A stretch of 64,000 bases of DNA from WHSW01 sp963769945 (GTDB taxonomy: Bacteria; Actinomycetota; Thermoleophilia; Solirubrobacterales; 70-9). The translations under genes were made by a program, and so were the position numbers. Location: NCBI GenBank assembly GCA_963769945.1, contig CAVYOA010000022.1, positions 1 through 64,000 on the forward strand, written 5' to 3'. Position 1 is the first letter of the stretch. The number at the start of each line of letters is the position of its first letter. The notes beneath the pieces were generated by a model. That model was not told the DNA's origin, searched no databases, and worked only from the letters and a program-made list of their open reading frames with translations. Below, one piece after another: positions 8,642 to 18,405 of the stretch.

Positions 8642-10423
8642 CTAGCGGCGCTTCTCGCAGGCGATGACGCGGTCGCGCGGTTGCGCGATTGCGACGTCGC
8701 GCTTGCCTGGCCCGCAATGGAGGCGATCGCGCCCGGGTCCGCCGACGAGTCGGTCGCGACCTTTGGTGCCGCGCAGGCGATCGCGACCGGGCCCGCCCTT
8801 GAGCTTGTCGTTGCCGGGCTTACCGCAGATGACGTCGTTGCCCTTACCCGCTGCGATCTTGTCCTTGCCCTTGCCACCGCGGATGACGTCGGCGCCCTTG
8901 GTCCCGCTCGTCTTCGCCGCCTGCGCGGCGATCGTCGTCTCGCGCCCGGCACAACGCGTGAACGGCCAGACGCCGTTGGTCACCTTGACGGCGAAGAATC
9001 CTTGGAAGCCGTCGGAGTACCAGATCTCCCCGCGGTCCTCGGCGAACGACGGGCTCGACATCGCCCAGTTCGAAGCCTCGAAGCCCGGCGTGACGCGATC
9101 CTTGATCGGAGCGTTGAAGTAGGCGATCTCCTTCGGGTTCTTGGGGTCGCGGATGTCGAAGACCCGCAATCCCGAGAGGATCATCGAGCAGGCCACGATT
9201 CCCGGGTCGGTGCGCTTGGGGACGTTGCAGTAGTGGCCGGCATAGCCTTGCAGCGGGAGGTTCGCCTGCGGATCGATCGCCTGCGCTTCGAAGTTTTCCG
9301 GCTGGTGGACGTCGAGTCGCAGGTTGGAGACGACACGCGGGTTGGCCTCGTCGGCGATGTCGATGATGCGCCCGGCGCCAACCGCGTCCTGGGCTCCGAA
9401 CTCGTCGATCTCGACGACGTAGGGGTGTCCGTCGATCGTCACCGGGATCGCGTTCTGGGGGATGCTCATCGAGGTCCATTGCAGGCGCGAGATCTCGCGC
9501 ACCTGCGGGTTCGGCTTGCGTGCCTGGATCTCGGAGACGTCGAGGATGATCAGCCCCGAGCCGGTGCCGGCGACGTAGGCGCGGTTGCCGTCGTCGGAGA
9601 TCGAGAGGCCGTGGGAGTCATAGGGCCCGACCCATAGCGGCTGCGGCATCGACGGGGTCGAGATGTCGACGGCGACGATCGTCTCGGTGCTCGGCGAGGC
9701 CGAGTAGAACGTGCGACCGTCGGGCGCCATGCCGCTCTCGTGACCGAAGGCGCCGACCGGTGAAGATGACTTGAGCACAGGGTGGCGGCAGTCCGCCGAG
9801 ATGTCGTAGATGTCGATCAGTCCCGGATAGAAGGTGGCGTTGCCCAGCACCGCGGCCAACAACCCGCGTTCTTTGTTGAGCACAAGCGATTCGTGAGGTG
9901 AATCCATCGCCGGCGTGACCAGGCGGTCGGTCAGGACCGGCTTGGCCGGGTCCGACATGTCGAGCACGTTGACACCGGCTTCACCGTCGAAGATGTTCGT
10001 CGGCGACATCAGCGTGGTGTCGTAATAGGCGCACTCGTTGCCGCTCGAGTCGACGTAGCGCTCGACCTTGAACCCGCCGATCGAGCCGATCGGATTCGGC
10101 TTCTCGAACGAGCCCACCAGTGCCGTGTTGCAGGTGTATCCCTCGGCGGCACGGCCGCTTTCGTGGTCGGCGCGACTGACCCGGCCTTGGATCCCGGTCT
10201 CCGGTCGCGAACCGGGTCCGCAGACGGCCTCGGGCGTCGCCACGAGCGGAGGTTCGAGCGCGCGCTCGACGGGAAGCGCGGCCACGTCCTGACGAGTGGG
10301 TTGCGGATGAGCCGCGGCGATCTCCGCGCCGCCGAGCGCCGCCGATGCCACGAGCGCGAGCAACGTCAGTCCGGACCGGCGCGAGCGCCGAACGTCGGCC
10401 GTTGGTCGCACACGCGTGCTCAT
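8642..10423 (-). CDS. Secreted LVIVD-repeat beta-propeller protein with C-terminal RTX-like repeats
   Basis: Exported protein of about 593 aa. Start ATG 10423 is chosen because it gives a clear signal peptide (basic RRSRRSG, then a hydrophobic LTLLALVASAALGG, then AAAHPQP). The body has repeated propeller blades of the LVIVD type (GVNVLDMSDPAKPVL, LIDIYDISADCRHPVL, LIILDVSEIQ, GLRVFDIRDPKNPKEIAYF). The last about 95 residues are glycine/aspartate-rich nonapeptide-like repeats (GADVIRGGKGKD, GNDVICGKPGNDKLKGG, GRDRLVGGPGRD) resembling calcium-binding RTX motifs, with two Cys near the end. The role is unknown; surface or extracellular binding is likely. The upstream frame extends to 10537 but would overlap the regulator gene and lose the signal peptide. 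Confidence 0.82.
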   Translation of the reverse strand: MSTRVRPTADVRRSRRSGLTLLALVASAALGGAEIAAAHPQPTRQDVAALPVERALEPPLVATPEAVCGPGSRPETGIQGRVSRADHESGRAAEGYTCNTALVGSFEKPNPIGSIGGFKVERYVDSSGNECAYYDTTLMSPTNIFDGEAGVNVLDMSDPAKPVLTDRLVTPAMDSPHESLVLNKERGLLAAVLGNATFYPGLIDIYDISADCRHPVLKSSSPVGAFGHESGMAPDGRTFYSASPSTETIVAVDISTPSMPQPLWVGPYDSHGLSISDDGNRAYVAGTGSGLIILDVSEIQARKPNPQVREISRLQWTSMSIPQNAIPVTIDGHPYVVEIDEFGAQDAVGAGRIIDIADEANPRVVSNLRLDVHQPENFEAQAIDPQANLPLQGYAGHYCNVPKRTDPGIVACSMILSGLRVFDIRDPKNPKEIAYFNAPIKDRVTPGFEASNWAMSSPSFAEDRGEIWYSDGFQGFFAVKVTNGVWPFTRCAGRETTIAAQAAKTSGTKGADVIRGGKGKDKIAAGKGNDVICGKPGNDKLKGGPGRDRLRGTKGRDRLVGGPGRDRLHCGPGKRDVAIAQPRDRVIACEKRR

Positions 10424-10487
10424 CGCCGCGATCGTACGCGCGCGAGCACGAATCGTGCGCCGGTTGCGCCCGAGGTAGCTGCCCGAC

Positions 10488-10862
10488 CTACGCCGCGGAC
10501 GGGTGGTAGGAGCGCCCGTCCTTACGGACCCGCCCATCCTTTTCGAGCTCGGCGAGCACCCGGTACAGGTAGTTGGGCTTGATCTTCATCTTCGCGGCGA
10601 TCTGCGAGGCCGAGATCCCGGGCTCTGCTGTGACCAGCTTGACGGCCTGGTCGGCGCGGGTTCCGCCACGCCGGCGCCGCTTGCGCCCGCCGTTGGACCG
10701 GGTCGCTGTCGCGCCCCGCGGGCGCCCTGGTCCGCGACGATGCTGAGTGGATCCAGTCAGGCTGGCGAGGGCATTTTCGAGCTGGCTTCGCTCTTCGTCG
10801 AGCTCTGAAAGACGCTGGCGGATCAGGCTTGCGGCCTCGGTGACGGTGGTGTTGGTGGGCAT
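10488..10862 (-). CDS. Winged-helix DNA-binding protein with basic AT-hook-like linker
   Basis: A 124-aa protein. Residues 1-35 form a heptad-like helix (SLIRQRLSELDEERSQLENAL) that could dimerise. Residues 40-70 are very basic with GRPRG, an AT-hook-like motif. Residues 70-124 read as a helix-turn-helix/winged helix (GISASQIAAKMKIKPNYLYRVLAELEKDGRVRKDG). It looks like a small nucleoid-type regulator; targets are unknown. ATG 10862 is preceded by a good ribosome-binding site (AGGGGGA). The upstream region is rich in inverted repeats, suggesting autoregulation. Confidence 0.75.
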   Translation of the reverse strand: MPTNTTVTEAASLIRQRLSELDEERSQLENALASLTGSTQHRRGPGRPRGATATRSNGGRKRRRRGGTRADQAVKLVTAEPGISASQIAAKMKIKPNYLYRVLAELEKDGRVRKDGRSYHPSAA

Positions 10863-10886
10863 TCAGTCCCCCTAGTGACTAGTCAG

Positions 10887-10950
10887 CAATTAACAGGTTC
10901 ACTGCACACAGTAACAGTGTGCAATTGGCCACCCTGTTCGTATAAACAGG
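10887..10950 (-). promoter_or_regulatory. Palindrome-rich promoter/operator region of the winged-helix gene
   Basis: Two perfect inverted repeats lie within 100 nt upstream of the start: TGCACAC-N7-GTGTGCA (10903-10923) and CCTGTT-N6-AACAGG (10933-10950). A further AACAGG half-site lies at about 10893. The region is unusually AT-rich for this genome. Such symmetry is typical of dimeric repressor sites; which protein binds is inferred only from proximity. Confidence 0.45.
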
Positions 10951-10973
10951 TCAGCGGTAGCAGTACGAAAAGG

Positions 10974-11606
10974 TCAGCTACGGCGTGTACGTGGCAGGGT
11001 CCTGAAAACCGCGTCCCATAGCGGTGAGGAGACACCGTAACCAAAGCGGTGATCTTGGAAGTGGTGGCGCATATGCTGCTCACGAAGGCGCTTGCCCAGC
11101 TTCGACTTGGGAACGGCGTGATGCAGGTAGTAGTGCGTGTAGTCGTAGATCAGGTAGCCGATTAGAAACCCTGCGAACAGTGGGTAGGCGGTCGGCAGTC
11201 CGAAGACGAGCCAGAAGAGGCCGAAGAACAACAACGCCAGCGGAATTGACGCTCCAGGCGGCATCACCAGCCGCATCTTGTCGTTGGGATGGTCGTGATG
11301 CACCCCGTGGATGACGAAATGGAGGCGATGGCCGATGGGATGGTCGGGATCCCAGTGAAAGATCTTGCGATGCAGCCAGTACTCCGACAGCGTCCAGATG
11401 AACAGGCCCGCTGCCATCAGCGCGATGATCGTCAAGGCGCCCTGGCCGTCGTTTGCCCCGACGACCACGAGGCCGCTGATCACCGGGATGTAAATCAACG
11501 CCGGCACGGCCGGGTGGATTCTCGAAAAGAAGTCCAGGAACCGGCTTGCAAACAGCGGTGGCGATGCGCTCAGCTCGGAGGCGCGGTCAATCGACATGGC
11601 CACCAT
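10974..11606 (-). CDS. Sterol desaturase/fatty acid hydroxylase family membrane protein
   Basis: Membrane di-iron oxygenase candidate of 210 aa. The histidine clusters expected for this superfamily are all present: HRKIFH (about 81-86), HGVHHDH (about 99-105), HYYLHH (about 157-162) and HMRHHF (about 178-183). Hydrophobic helices flank them (ALIYIPVISGLVVVG; LTIIALMAAGLFIW; IPLALLFFGLFWLVFG; LFAGFLIGYLIYDY). Spacing resembles fatty acid 2-hydroxylases, so hydroxylation of a lipid acyl chain is the best guess. The start could be Met1 (11606) or Met4 (11597). Confidence 0.85.
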   Translation of the reverse strand: MVAMSIDRASELSASPPLFASRFLDFFSRIHPAVPALIYIPVISGLVVVGANDGQGALTIIALMAAGLFIWTLSEYWLHRKIFHWDPDHPIGHRLHFVIHGVHHDHPNDKMRLVMPPGASIPLALLFFGLFWLVFGLPTAYPLFAGFLIGYLIYDYTHYYLHHAVPKSKLGKRLREQHMRHHFQDHRFGYGVSSPLWDAVFRTLPRTRRS

Positions 11607-11656
11607 TCTAGCGGCCGGTTGCGCCTGATTGGGACGACGAAAGGCGTCGTCCCAGG

Positions 11657-11986
11657 CTAAGTAGCGGCTGCGATCGGCTCGGTCTCGCGGACCAGCAACG
11701 ACGGCTGGCGGGGCGGCACGAGGCCGTCGGCCGTAGCCGGCCGGAAGGTCGAGCAGGGTTCGTCGAGGTCGAGTGCGCAGAGCATGTTGCGATGAAAGAA
11801 GCAGTCCTCGCAGCTGCGTCCGTTCTTGCGGCGCCTCTTTACCGCGCCCTCGCGCCGCAGCCCAAGCGCCACCGCGATCTCCGTTGCCTGCTCTACCTCG
11901 ATCAACTCCGCCCTCTCTGAGTGTTTGCCGAACCGGGTTTCGATCAAAGCAGCGGTGTCGACGGCGCGCAAGGTCGAATCACGCAA
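11657..11986 (-). CDS. Small cysteine-containing protein of unknown function
   Basis: A 109-aa frame on the minus strand. After a mixed N-terminal 45 residues and a basic stretch (VKRRRKNG), it has a compact Cys/His cluster, SCEDCFFHRNMLCALDLDEP followed by C, giving C-x2-C-x3-H-x3-C-x7-C spacing. That cluster could bind zinc or an iron-sulfur cluster. I do not recognise the family. It is divergent from the metallo-hydrolase gene, 68 nt away. Support is codon usage like the neighbours and the ordered Cys motif. Confidence 0.6.
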   Translation of the reverse strand: MRDSTLRAVDTAALIETRFGKHSERAELIEVEQATEIAVALGLRREGAVKRRRKNGRSCEDCFFHRNMLCALDLDEPCSTFRPATADGLVPPRQPSLLVRETEPIAAAT

Positions 11987-12054
11987 ATCGCCACAACTTC
12001 TGCAAGTGACGCAGATCGCAGTTCCCGGCGTTTGCGGGGATTAGAGTTTCGCCG

Positions 12055-12849
12055 ATGAGGATCACGGTGCTGGGCAAGTCGCCAGCGTGGGCCGACGCGG
12101 GCGGCGCCTGCAGCGGCTATCTGATCGAGGACAGCGGGACGACCGTGTTGCTCGATTGCGGCAACGGCGTTTTCGGCAAGCTGCGCGAGCATGTCGACTA
12201 CACCGACGTCGACGCCGTCGTCCTCAGCCACGTCCACGCCGATCACTGCATCGATCTCATCCCCTATGCCTACGCCCTGCTGTTGACGCCGCGCCAGCAG
12301 CCAGTGCCGGTCGCCGGTCATCCGGGCACCGATGACCCCGCGCGGCCGCGGCTGATCGTGCCGCCCGGCGCGCGCCAGGTGTTTCGCACCGTCGTCGGCG
12401 CGTGGGGCGACGAGGAGTTGATCGAACAGGCTTTCTTGGTCGAGGAGTACGACAGCCACTCGAGCATCGAGATCGGCCCGTTCACGGCGACCTTTGCCGA
12501 GGTGCCGCATTTCATTCTCACGCACGCGGTCGAGCTGATCTCGAGCACCGGTGGCGGGCGCTTCACCTTCGGCGCTGACTCGCGTCCGTGCGAGGAGATC
12601 GTTGAGTTTGCTCGTGACACGGACCTGCTCTTGCTCGAGGCAACGCTGCCGCGTCCCGAGCGCACCGGGATTCGCGGGCATCTGACCCCCGCTGAGGCCG
12701 GCGACCACGCCAAGCGCGCCGGCGCGCGGCGGCTTGTCTTGACCCACGTCTCGGACGAGCTCGACGCCGCGTGGGTCGAAGAGCAGGGCGCGGAGAGCTT
12801 CGGCGCGGATGTCGCGGTGGCGCGGGCCGGCGACGTCTATGAGGTCTGA
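12055..12849 (+). CDS. MBL-fold metallo-hydrolase
   Basis: Metallo-beta-lactamase-fold hydrolase of 264 aa. The metal motif HVHADH is at residues 59-64, followed by the further ligands expected (H near 160-163 in VPHFILTH, Asp in FTFGADSR, and the late His in VLTHVSDE). The layout, with TVLLDCGNGVFGKL before the motif, resembles RNase Z/phosphodiesterase-like single-domain members, but the substrate cannot be told. Start is ATG 12055. It is followed 27 nt later by the hsp20 gene on the same strand. Confidence 0.87.
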   Translation: MRITVLGKSPAWADAGGACSGYLIEDSGTTVLLDCGNGVFGKLREHVDYTDVDAVVLSHVHADHCIDLIPYAYALLLTPRQQPVPVAGHPGTDDPARPRLIVPPGARQVFRTVVGAWGDEELIEQAFLVEEYDSHSSIEIGPFTATFAEVPHFILTHAVELISSTGGGRFTFGADSRPCEEIVEFARDTDLLLLEATLPRPERTGIRGHLTPAEAGDHAKRAGARRLVLTHVSDELDAAWVEEQGAESFGADVAVARAGDVYEV

Positions 12850-12876
12850 GCGTCCCGAGTCACTAACTTTTCCCCC

Positions 12877-13314
12877 ATGAGCCGCCAACGCGATCTACTC
12901 GTCAACTTCGAGCGCATGTGGCGCGAGATGGATGAGCTCGTCGGCGATTCCTTCGCCGAGCAGTGGACCCGTGCCCCCCGTGCCCAGTCCGGCTTCTCGC
13001 CACGAGTGGACGTCTACTACTGCGGCGATCAACCACGAGCGGTGGTCAAGGCCGAGCTACCGGGTGTCGACGCAGACACAATCAACCTCGAGCTCGCCGG
13101 GCGCGAGCTGGTGATCACGGGCGAGCGACCAGTGCAGGAGACCGAGGGGCGCGTCTACCAGCAGGTCGAGATCGAGGCCGGACCGTTTCGGCGCGTGGTC
13201 GAACTCGGCGCCGACGTCGTCGCCGAGCGCGCCAAGGCCACCTACATCGACGGCATTCTCAAGGTCGAGCTCCCGCTCGCCGGCCAGGTGACTCGCCGCG
13301 TGCCGATCGAGTAA
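12877..13314 (+). CDS. Hsp20/alpha-crystallin family small heat shock protein
   Basis: ATP-independent holdase of 145 aa. The alpha-crystallin domain spans about residues 42-140 (PRVDVYYCGDQPRAVVKAELPGV; LELAGRELVITGERP; YQQVEIEAGPFRRVVELGADV), ending in a strand that includes GILKVELPL. The C-terminal tail is short, with RVPIE, a plausible I-x-I/V-type anchoring segment. It lies 10 nt upstream of lon, so this chaperone/protease pair is probably co-expressed. No HAIR/HspR-type operator is visible just upstream. Confidence 0.93.
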   Translation: MSRQRDLLVNFERMWREMDELVGDSFAEQWTRAPRAQSGFSPRVDVYYCGDQPRAVVKAELPGVDADTINLELAGRELVITGERPVQETEGRVYQQVEIEAGPFRRVVELGADVVAERAKATYIDGILKVELPLAGQVTRRVPIE

Positions 13315-13324
13315 TGGCCCACCT

Positions 13325-15745
<2,421 letters not shown>

Positions 15746-15807
15746 GGATCGGCTTTGCGGGTATAACCTCAGCTACCAACCTGCAGACGACGAGGAGAGT
15801 TTTGGAA

Positions 15808-16242
15808 ATGGCGAAGAGCACGAAGACAAAGCGAGCGCGCGACACGGTCAGTTCGGTCGGCCACAACCCCTACTTGCAGCGCGTGATCGAGGACGAGGAC
15901 CTGCGCGACAGCGTGAGGACGGCATTCGACGCCGCCCGTGACGCCTACGAACGGCTCTCTGCCAACGGCAACATGATCGACACCGCGATCGACGACAAGA
16001 AGCTGCACAAGGACCTCAAGACCGCGGCCGAGAACATGCGCGAGGCTACGCAGCGGATCAAGGGCGAGGAGAAGAAGCGCCGCTGGGGCCGCCTCCTGGT
16101 GATTGCAATTGCCGGCGCCGTGCTTGCGATTGCGCTGAGCGAGGATCTGCGCAAGGGCGTGCTCGACAAGCTCTTCGGGGCCGAGGAGGAGTTCGAGTAC
16201 ACCTCGAGCACCACCGCGGCGCCCGCTTCCGCGGAGTCCTGA
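15808..16242 (+). CDS. Small membrane-anchored protein of unknown function
   Basis: A 144-aa protein with start ATG 15808 behind a CGAGGAGAG ribosome-binding site. Residues 1-90 are charged and helical (AFDAARDAYERLSANGNMIDTAIDDKKLHKDLKTA split over two helices). One transmembrane segment follows (LLVIAIAGAVLAIAL, about 95-110), then an acidic, Ser/Thr/Ala-rich C-terminus. I recognise no enzymatic motif. It follows lon by 62 nt on the same strand and may be read through from it. Confidence 0.78.
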   Translation: MAKSTKTKRARDTVSSVGHNPYLQRVIEDEDLRDSVRTAFDAARDAYERLSANGNMIDTAIDDKKLHKDLKTAAENMREATQRIKGEEKKRRWGRLLVIAIAGAVLAIALSEDLRKGVLDKLFGAEEEFEYTSSTTAAPASAES

Positions 16243-16253
16243 CCAGGCCGGCA

Positions 16254-16288
16254 GGCAGCTTACGGCCGATAGTCGTTCGTTAGCTGCC
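16254..16288. terminator. Possible bidirectional terminator hairpin
   Basis: GGCAGCT (16254-16260) pairs with AGCTGCC (16282-16288) across a 21-nt loop between two convergent genes. There is no T run on either side, so this is weak. Confidence 0.25.
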
Positions 16289-16308
16289 GTTCGCCTCGGC
16301 CGACGGGG

Positions 16309-17604
16309 TCAGCCGAGCTTGTTCGGGCGCGGCGGGAAGATTTTCGGCATGCGCGCGAGCTGGCGCAGCGATCCGCGCGGGCGCAGCCTGCGGCGCAGCA
16401 TCGCTTTGGCTGGGTTGGCCCCGCGCATCGAGATGTCGATCCAATCGCTCCAGCTCGTCTCCAGCGTCAGATCCGGGTTGGCCGCCTCGCCGGGGACCGC
16501 GGCGGTCGAGCCGTTGTCGATCCGCAGGTGCCACGGGTCGGCGTCGGAGAACTTCCACTGCAGTGTCATCGGCTCGCCGTTGACAGCGTCGGTTTGAGCG
16601 ACTCGGCAGACGATGTCGAAGTAGAGCTGCTGGATTTCGGGCGATGACTGCGGCGTGCCGTTGGGCTCGCCCATCACGCCCGCCTTCATCAGCTTGATCT
16701 GCCGCTGGGCGATCTCGTCCGCGCCGAGCTCGGGGTCGAGCGGAAGGACGCCGGGCATGTCTTCGAGTGGATAGCCGGTGGCGCGCCACTTCGTCTTCAC
16801 CGAGCGCAGGCCGAAGGCGAAGATTTCCTCGAGCTCGAAGCCGTAGCAGCGGGTGTAGTCGAGGTCCCAGCCAGGCGGAGTGAAAACGCCGAGCGTGTAG
16901 GGCATCACTTCGCGAAGCAGCTCGGCAACCGCGTCCTTGCACTCATCCGACTCGGCGAAGCACTCGGAGAGGACCTTGACGCCGAAGCCGATATGGCGCT
17001 GCTCGTCGCGCGAGACGTTGACCATGCCCTCGCTGAAGCCCGGCAGCGTCCCGGATTTGATGAAGAAATCCTCGATGTAGTGCTGGCCCGGCTGGGCCAT
17101 CGTCGCCTCGACGACCATGTGGTAAAGCGCGATCGCGCGAGCGAAGTTGGGCAGCGACTGGTCCTTGCGCAGGCTGTCGGCCATCGCGTCGAGGCGCTCG
17201 AAGACGTTGCGATAGCTCCAGTTGAGCTGAGCCTCGGTGTAGGCGAGGGTCGAGGAGATCGAGTCCCCGGCGCCGATCACTTCCTTGAAGAAGCGATGAA
17301 AGAAGACGGCGTGGCGGGCCTCATCGACCTGTTGGGTGGCGAGAAAGTATTTCTGTTCTTCCTTCGGTGCCGCGTCGATGTAGGGCGAGAGGTTGTCGGT
17401 GACGGAGTCCTCGCCGAAGAAGAACATCGAGTAGATCCACAGCGCCGAGCGCCGCTGCATGTCGGTTAGAGCGTCCCAGCCGTCGCGGTCAGCGGAGAAG
17501 TCGATCGCCGTCGCCTGCCAGTTGTTTTGCTCCCATCGCTGGTAGAGGTCGTCGTAGCTGATCCCGTCCGCAGCGCGGATTCCATCCCTCTGGGCAACGC
17601 TCAT
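16309..17604 (-). CDS. R2-like (ribonucleotide reductase small subunit-type) di-metal oxidase fused to SCP2-like domain
   Basis: A 431-aa ferritin-like protein. The six carboxylate/histidine ligands expected of an R2-type di-metal site are present: Glu65 (FFGEDS), Glu95 and His98 (DEARH), Glu166 (VVEAT), Glu201 and His204 (DEQRH). A radical Tyr cannot be assigned with confidence. Residues from about 335 to the end (MTLQWKFSDADPWHLRIDNG; TSWSDWIDISMRGANPAKAM) read as an SCP2 sterol-carrier-like domain, which binds hydrophobic molecules. A lipid or small-hydrophobe oxidase is therefore more likely than a true ribonucleotide reductase subunit; no nrdA-like partner is nearby. The start ATG 17604 has AGAGAGGA upstream. 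Confidence 0.82.
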   Translation of the reverse strand: MSVAQRDGIRAADGISYDDLYQRWEQNNWQATAIDFSADRDGWDALTDMQRRSALWIYSMFFFGEDSVTDNLSPYIDAAPKEEQKYFLATQQVDEARHAVFFHRFFKEVIGAGDSISSTLAYTEAQLNWSYRNVFERLDAMADSLRKDQSLPNFARAIALYHMVVEATMAQPGQHYIEDFFIKSGTLPGFSEGMVNVSRDEQRHIGFGVKVLSECFAESDECKDAVAELLREVMPYTLGVFTPPGWDLDYTRCYGFELEEIFAFGLRSVKTKWRATGYPLEDMPGVLPLDPELGADEIAQRQIKLMKAGVMGEPNGTPQSSPEIQQLYFDIVCRVAQTDAVNGEPMTLQWKFSDADPWHLRIDNGSTAAVPGEAANPDLTLETSWSDWIDISMRGANPAKAMLRRRLRPRGSLRQLARMPKIFPPRPNKLG

Positions 17605-17688
17605 CGTTTTCCTCTCTCGCGACGGGTAAGACCCTTACACCGTTCGATGACAAGTTTATGCCCGCGGCGGCGGCAAACGCAAACTGTC

Positions 17689-17704
17689 TGTGATCACTGT
17701 CACA
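17689..17704. promoter_or_regulatory. CRP/FNR-family-like operator (TGTGA-N6-TCACA)
   Basis: TGTGATCACTGTCACA is an exact match to the CRP consensus half-sites with a 6-nt spacer. It lies in the 179-nt gap between the divergent R2-like and MOSC genes, 85 nt upstream of the former and 80 nt upstream of the latter. A regulator is not in the window. Confidence 0.5.
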
Positions 17705-17783
17705 GATGGTCGGCTAACCCGCCCAAACCGGTAGCTCCTCTAACGTCACGCCGAACGAGACTTGGCGAGGGGAAGGAGCGGCG

Positions 17784-18356
17784 GTGGACGGTGGTATTGG
17801 ACTTCACCCCACCCGCGAACAGCTTGCGGCCGGATTCGCGGAGGTTCGCAGCTCGCCAAGTGAGGTCGGCAAACTCGAGCTGATCGTCGCTCGGCCGGCC
17901 GAGAACGAACGCGAGCTGACCGACGAGGGGCGACTCGATAAGGACGCCGGGCTCGTCGGCGACATGTGGTCGCGGCGGTCGAGCTCGAAGACGGATGACG
18001 GTGGCCCCAATCCCGAGGCGCAGGTGACTGTGATGAACGCGCGCGCGGCGGCGCTTGTGGCGATGAGCTCCGAGCTCGTCGACTGGGCGCAGGCGGGCGA
18101 CCAGCTCTACGTCGATCTCGACCTCGGCGTCGGGAACCTTCCCGCGGGGTCGCGGCTGCAGGTCGGTGGTGAGGCTGTGCTCGAGGTCACCGCCGAGCCA
18201 CATCTTGGCTGCGGCAAGTTCGCGCGACGCTTCGGCGTCGAGGCGCTGAAGATGGTCAACTCAGCCGAGGGCCGTGAGATCCGGCTCCGGGGCATCAACA
18301 CTCGTGTGGTCGAGGCCGGCGTCGTACGCCGCGGCGATCAGGTGCGAAAGCTCTGA
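17784..18356 (+). CDS. MOSC domain-containing protein
   Basis: A 190-aa protein with a MOSC (molybdenum cofactor sulfurase C-terminal) fold: KLELIVARPAENER (strand near residue 30), GLVGDMW, VTVMNARAAALVA, and GCGKFARRFG containing the conserved Cys near 150, which in the family carries sulfur or interacts with Moco. GTG 17784 lies downstream of GGGGAAGGAG. Activity may be Moco-dependent reduction or sulfur transfer; the substrate is unknown. Divergent from the R2-like gene with a shared regulatory gap, and convergent with glyS. Confidence 0.82.
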   Translation: MDGGIGLHPTREQLAAGFAEVRSSPSEVGKLELIVARPAENERELTDEGRLDKDAGLVGDMWSRRSSSKTDDGGPNPEAQVTVMNARAAALVAMSSELVDWAQAGDQLYVDLDLGVGNLPAGSRLQVGGEAVLEVTAEPHLGCGKFARRFGVEALKMVNSAEGREIRLRGINTRVVEAGVVRRGDQVRKL

Positions 18357-18360
18357 CCGG

Positions 18361-18397
18361 GTGGAGATCCAGCCCGACGTCGGGCTTCGATCTCCGC
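18361..18397. repeat. Intergenic hairpin repeat, copy B (short form)
   Basis: GTGGAGATC (18361-18369) pairs with GATCTCCGC (18389-18397; one G-T wobble) around a perfect 16-nt palindrome AGCCCGACGTCGGGCT (18371-18386). It shares the outer stem of copies A and C but lacks their tail. It fills the gap between the convergent MOSC and glyS stop codons and may terminate both. Confidence 0.65.
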
Positions 18398-18405
18398 GGG
18401 ACGGC

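Noticed and set aside
16309..17604. Class I ribonucleotide reductase small subunit (nrdB/nrdF)
   Set aside because: No large subunit nearby, the usual C-terminal docking tail is replaced by an SCP2-like domain, and overall length is atypical.
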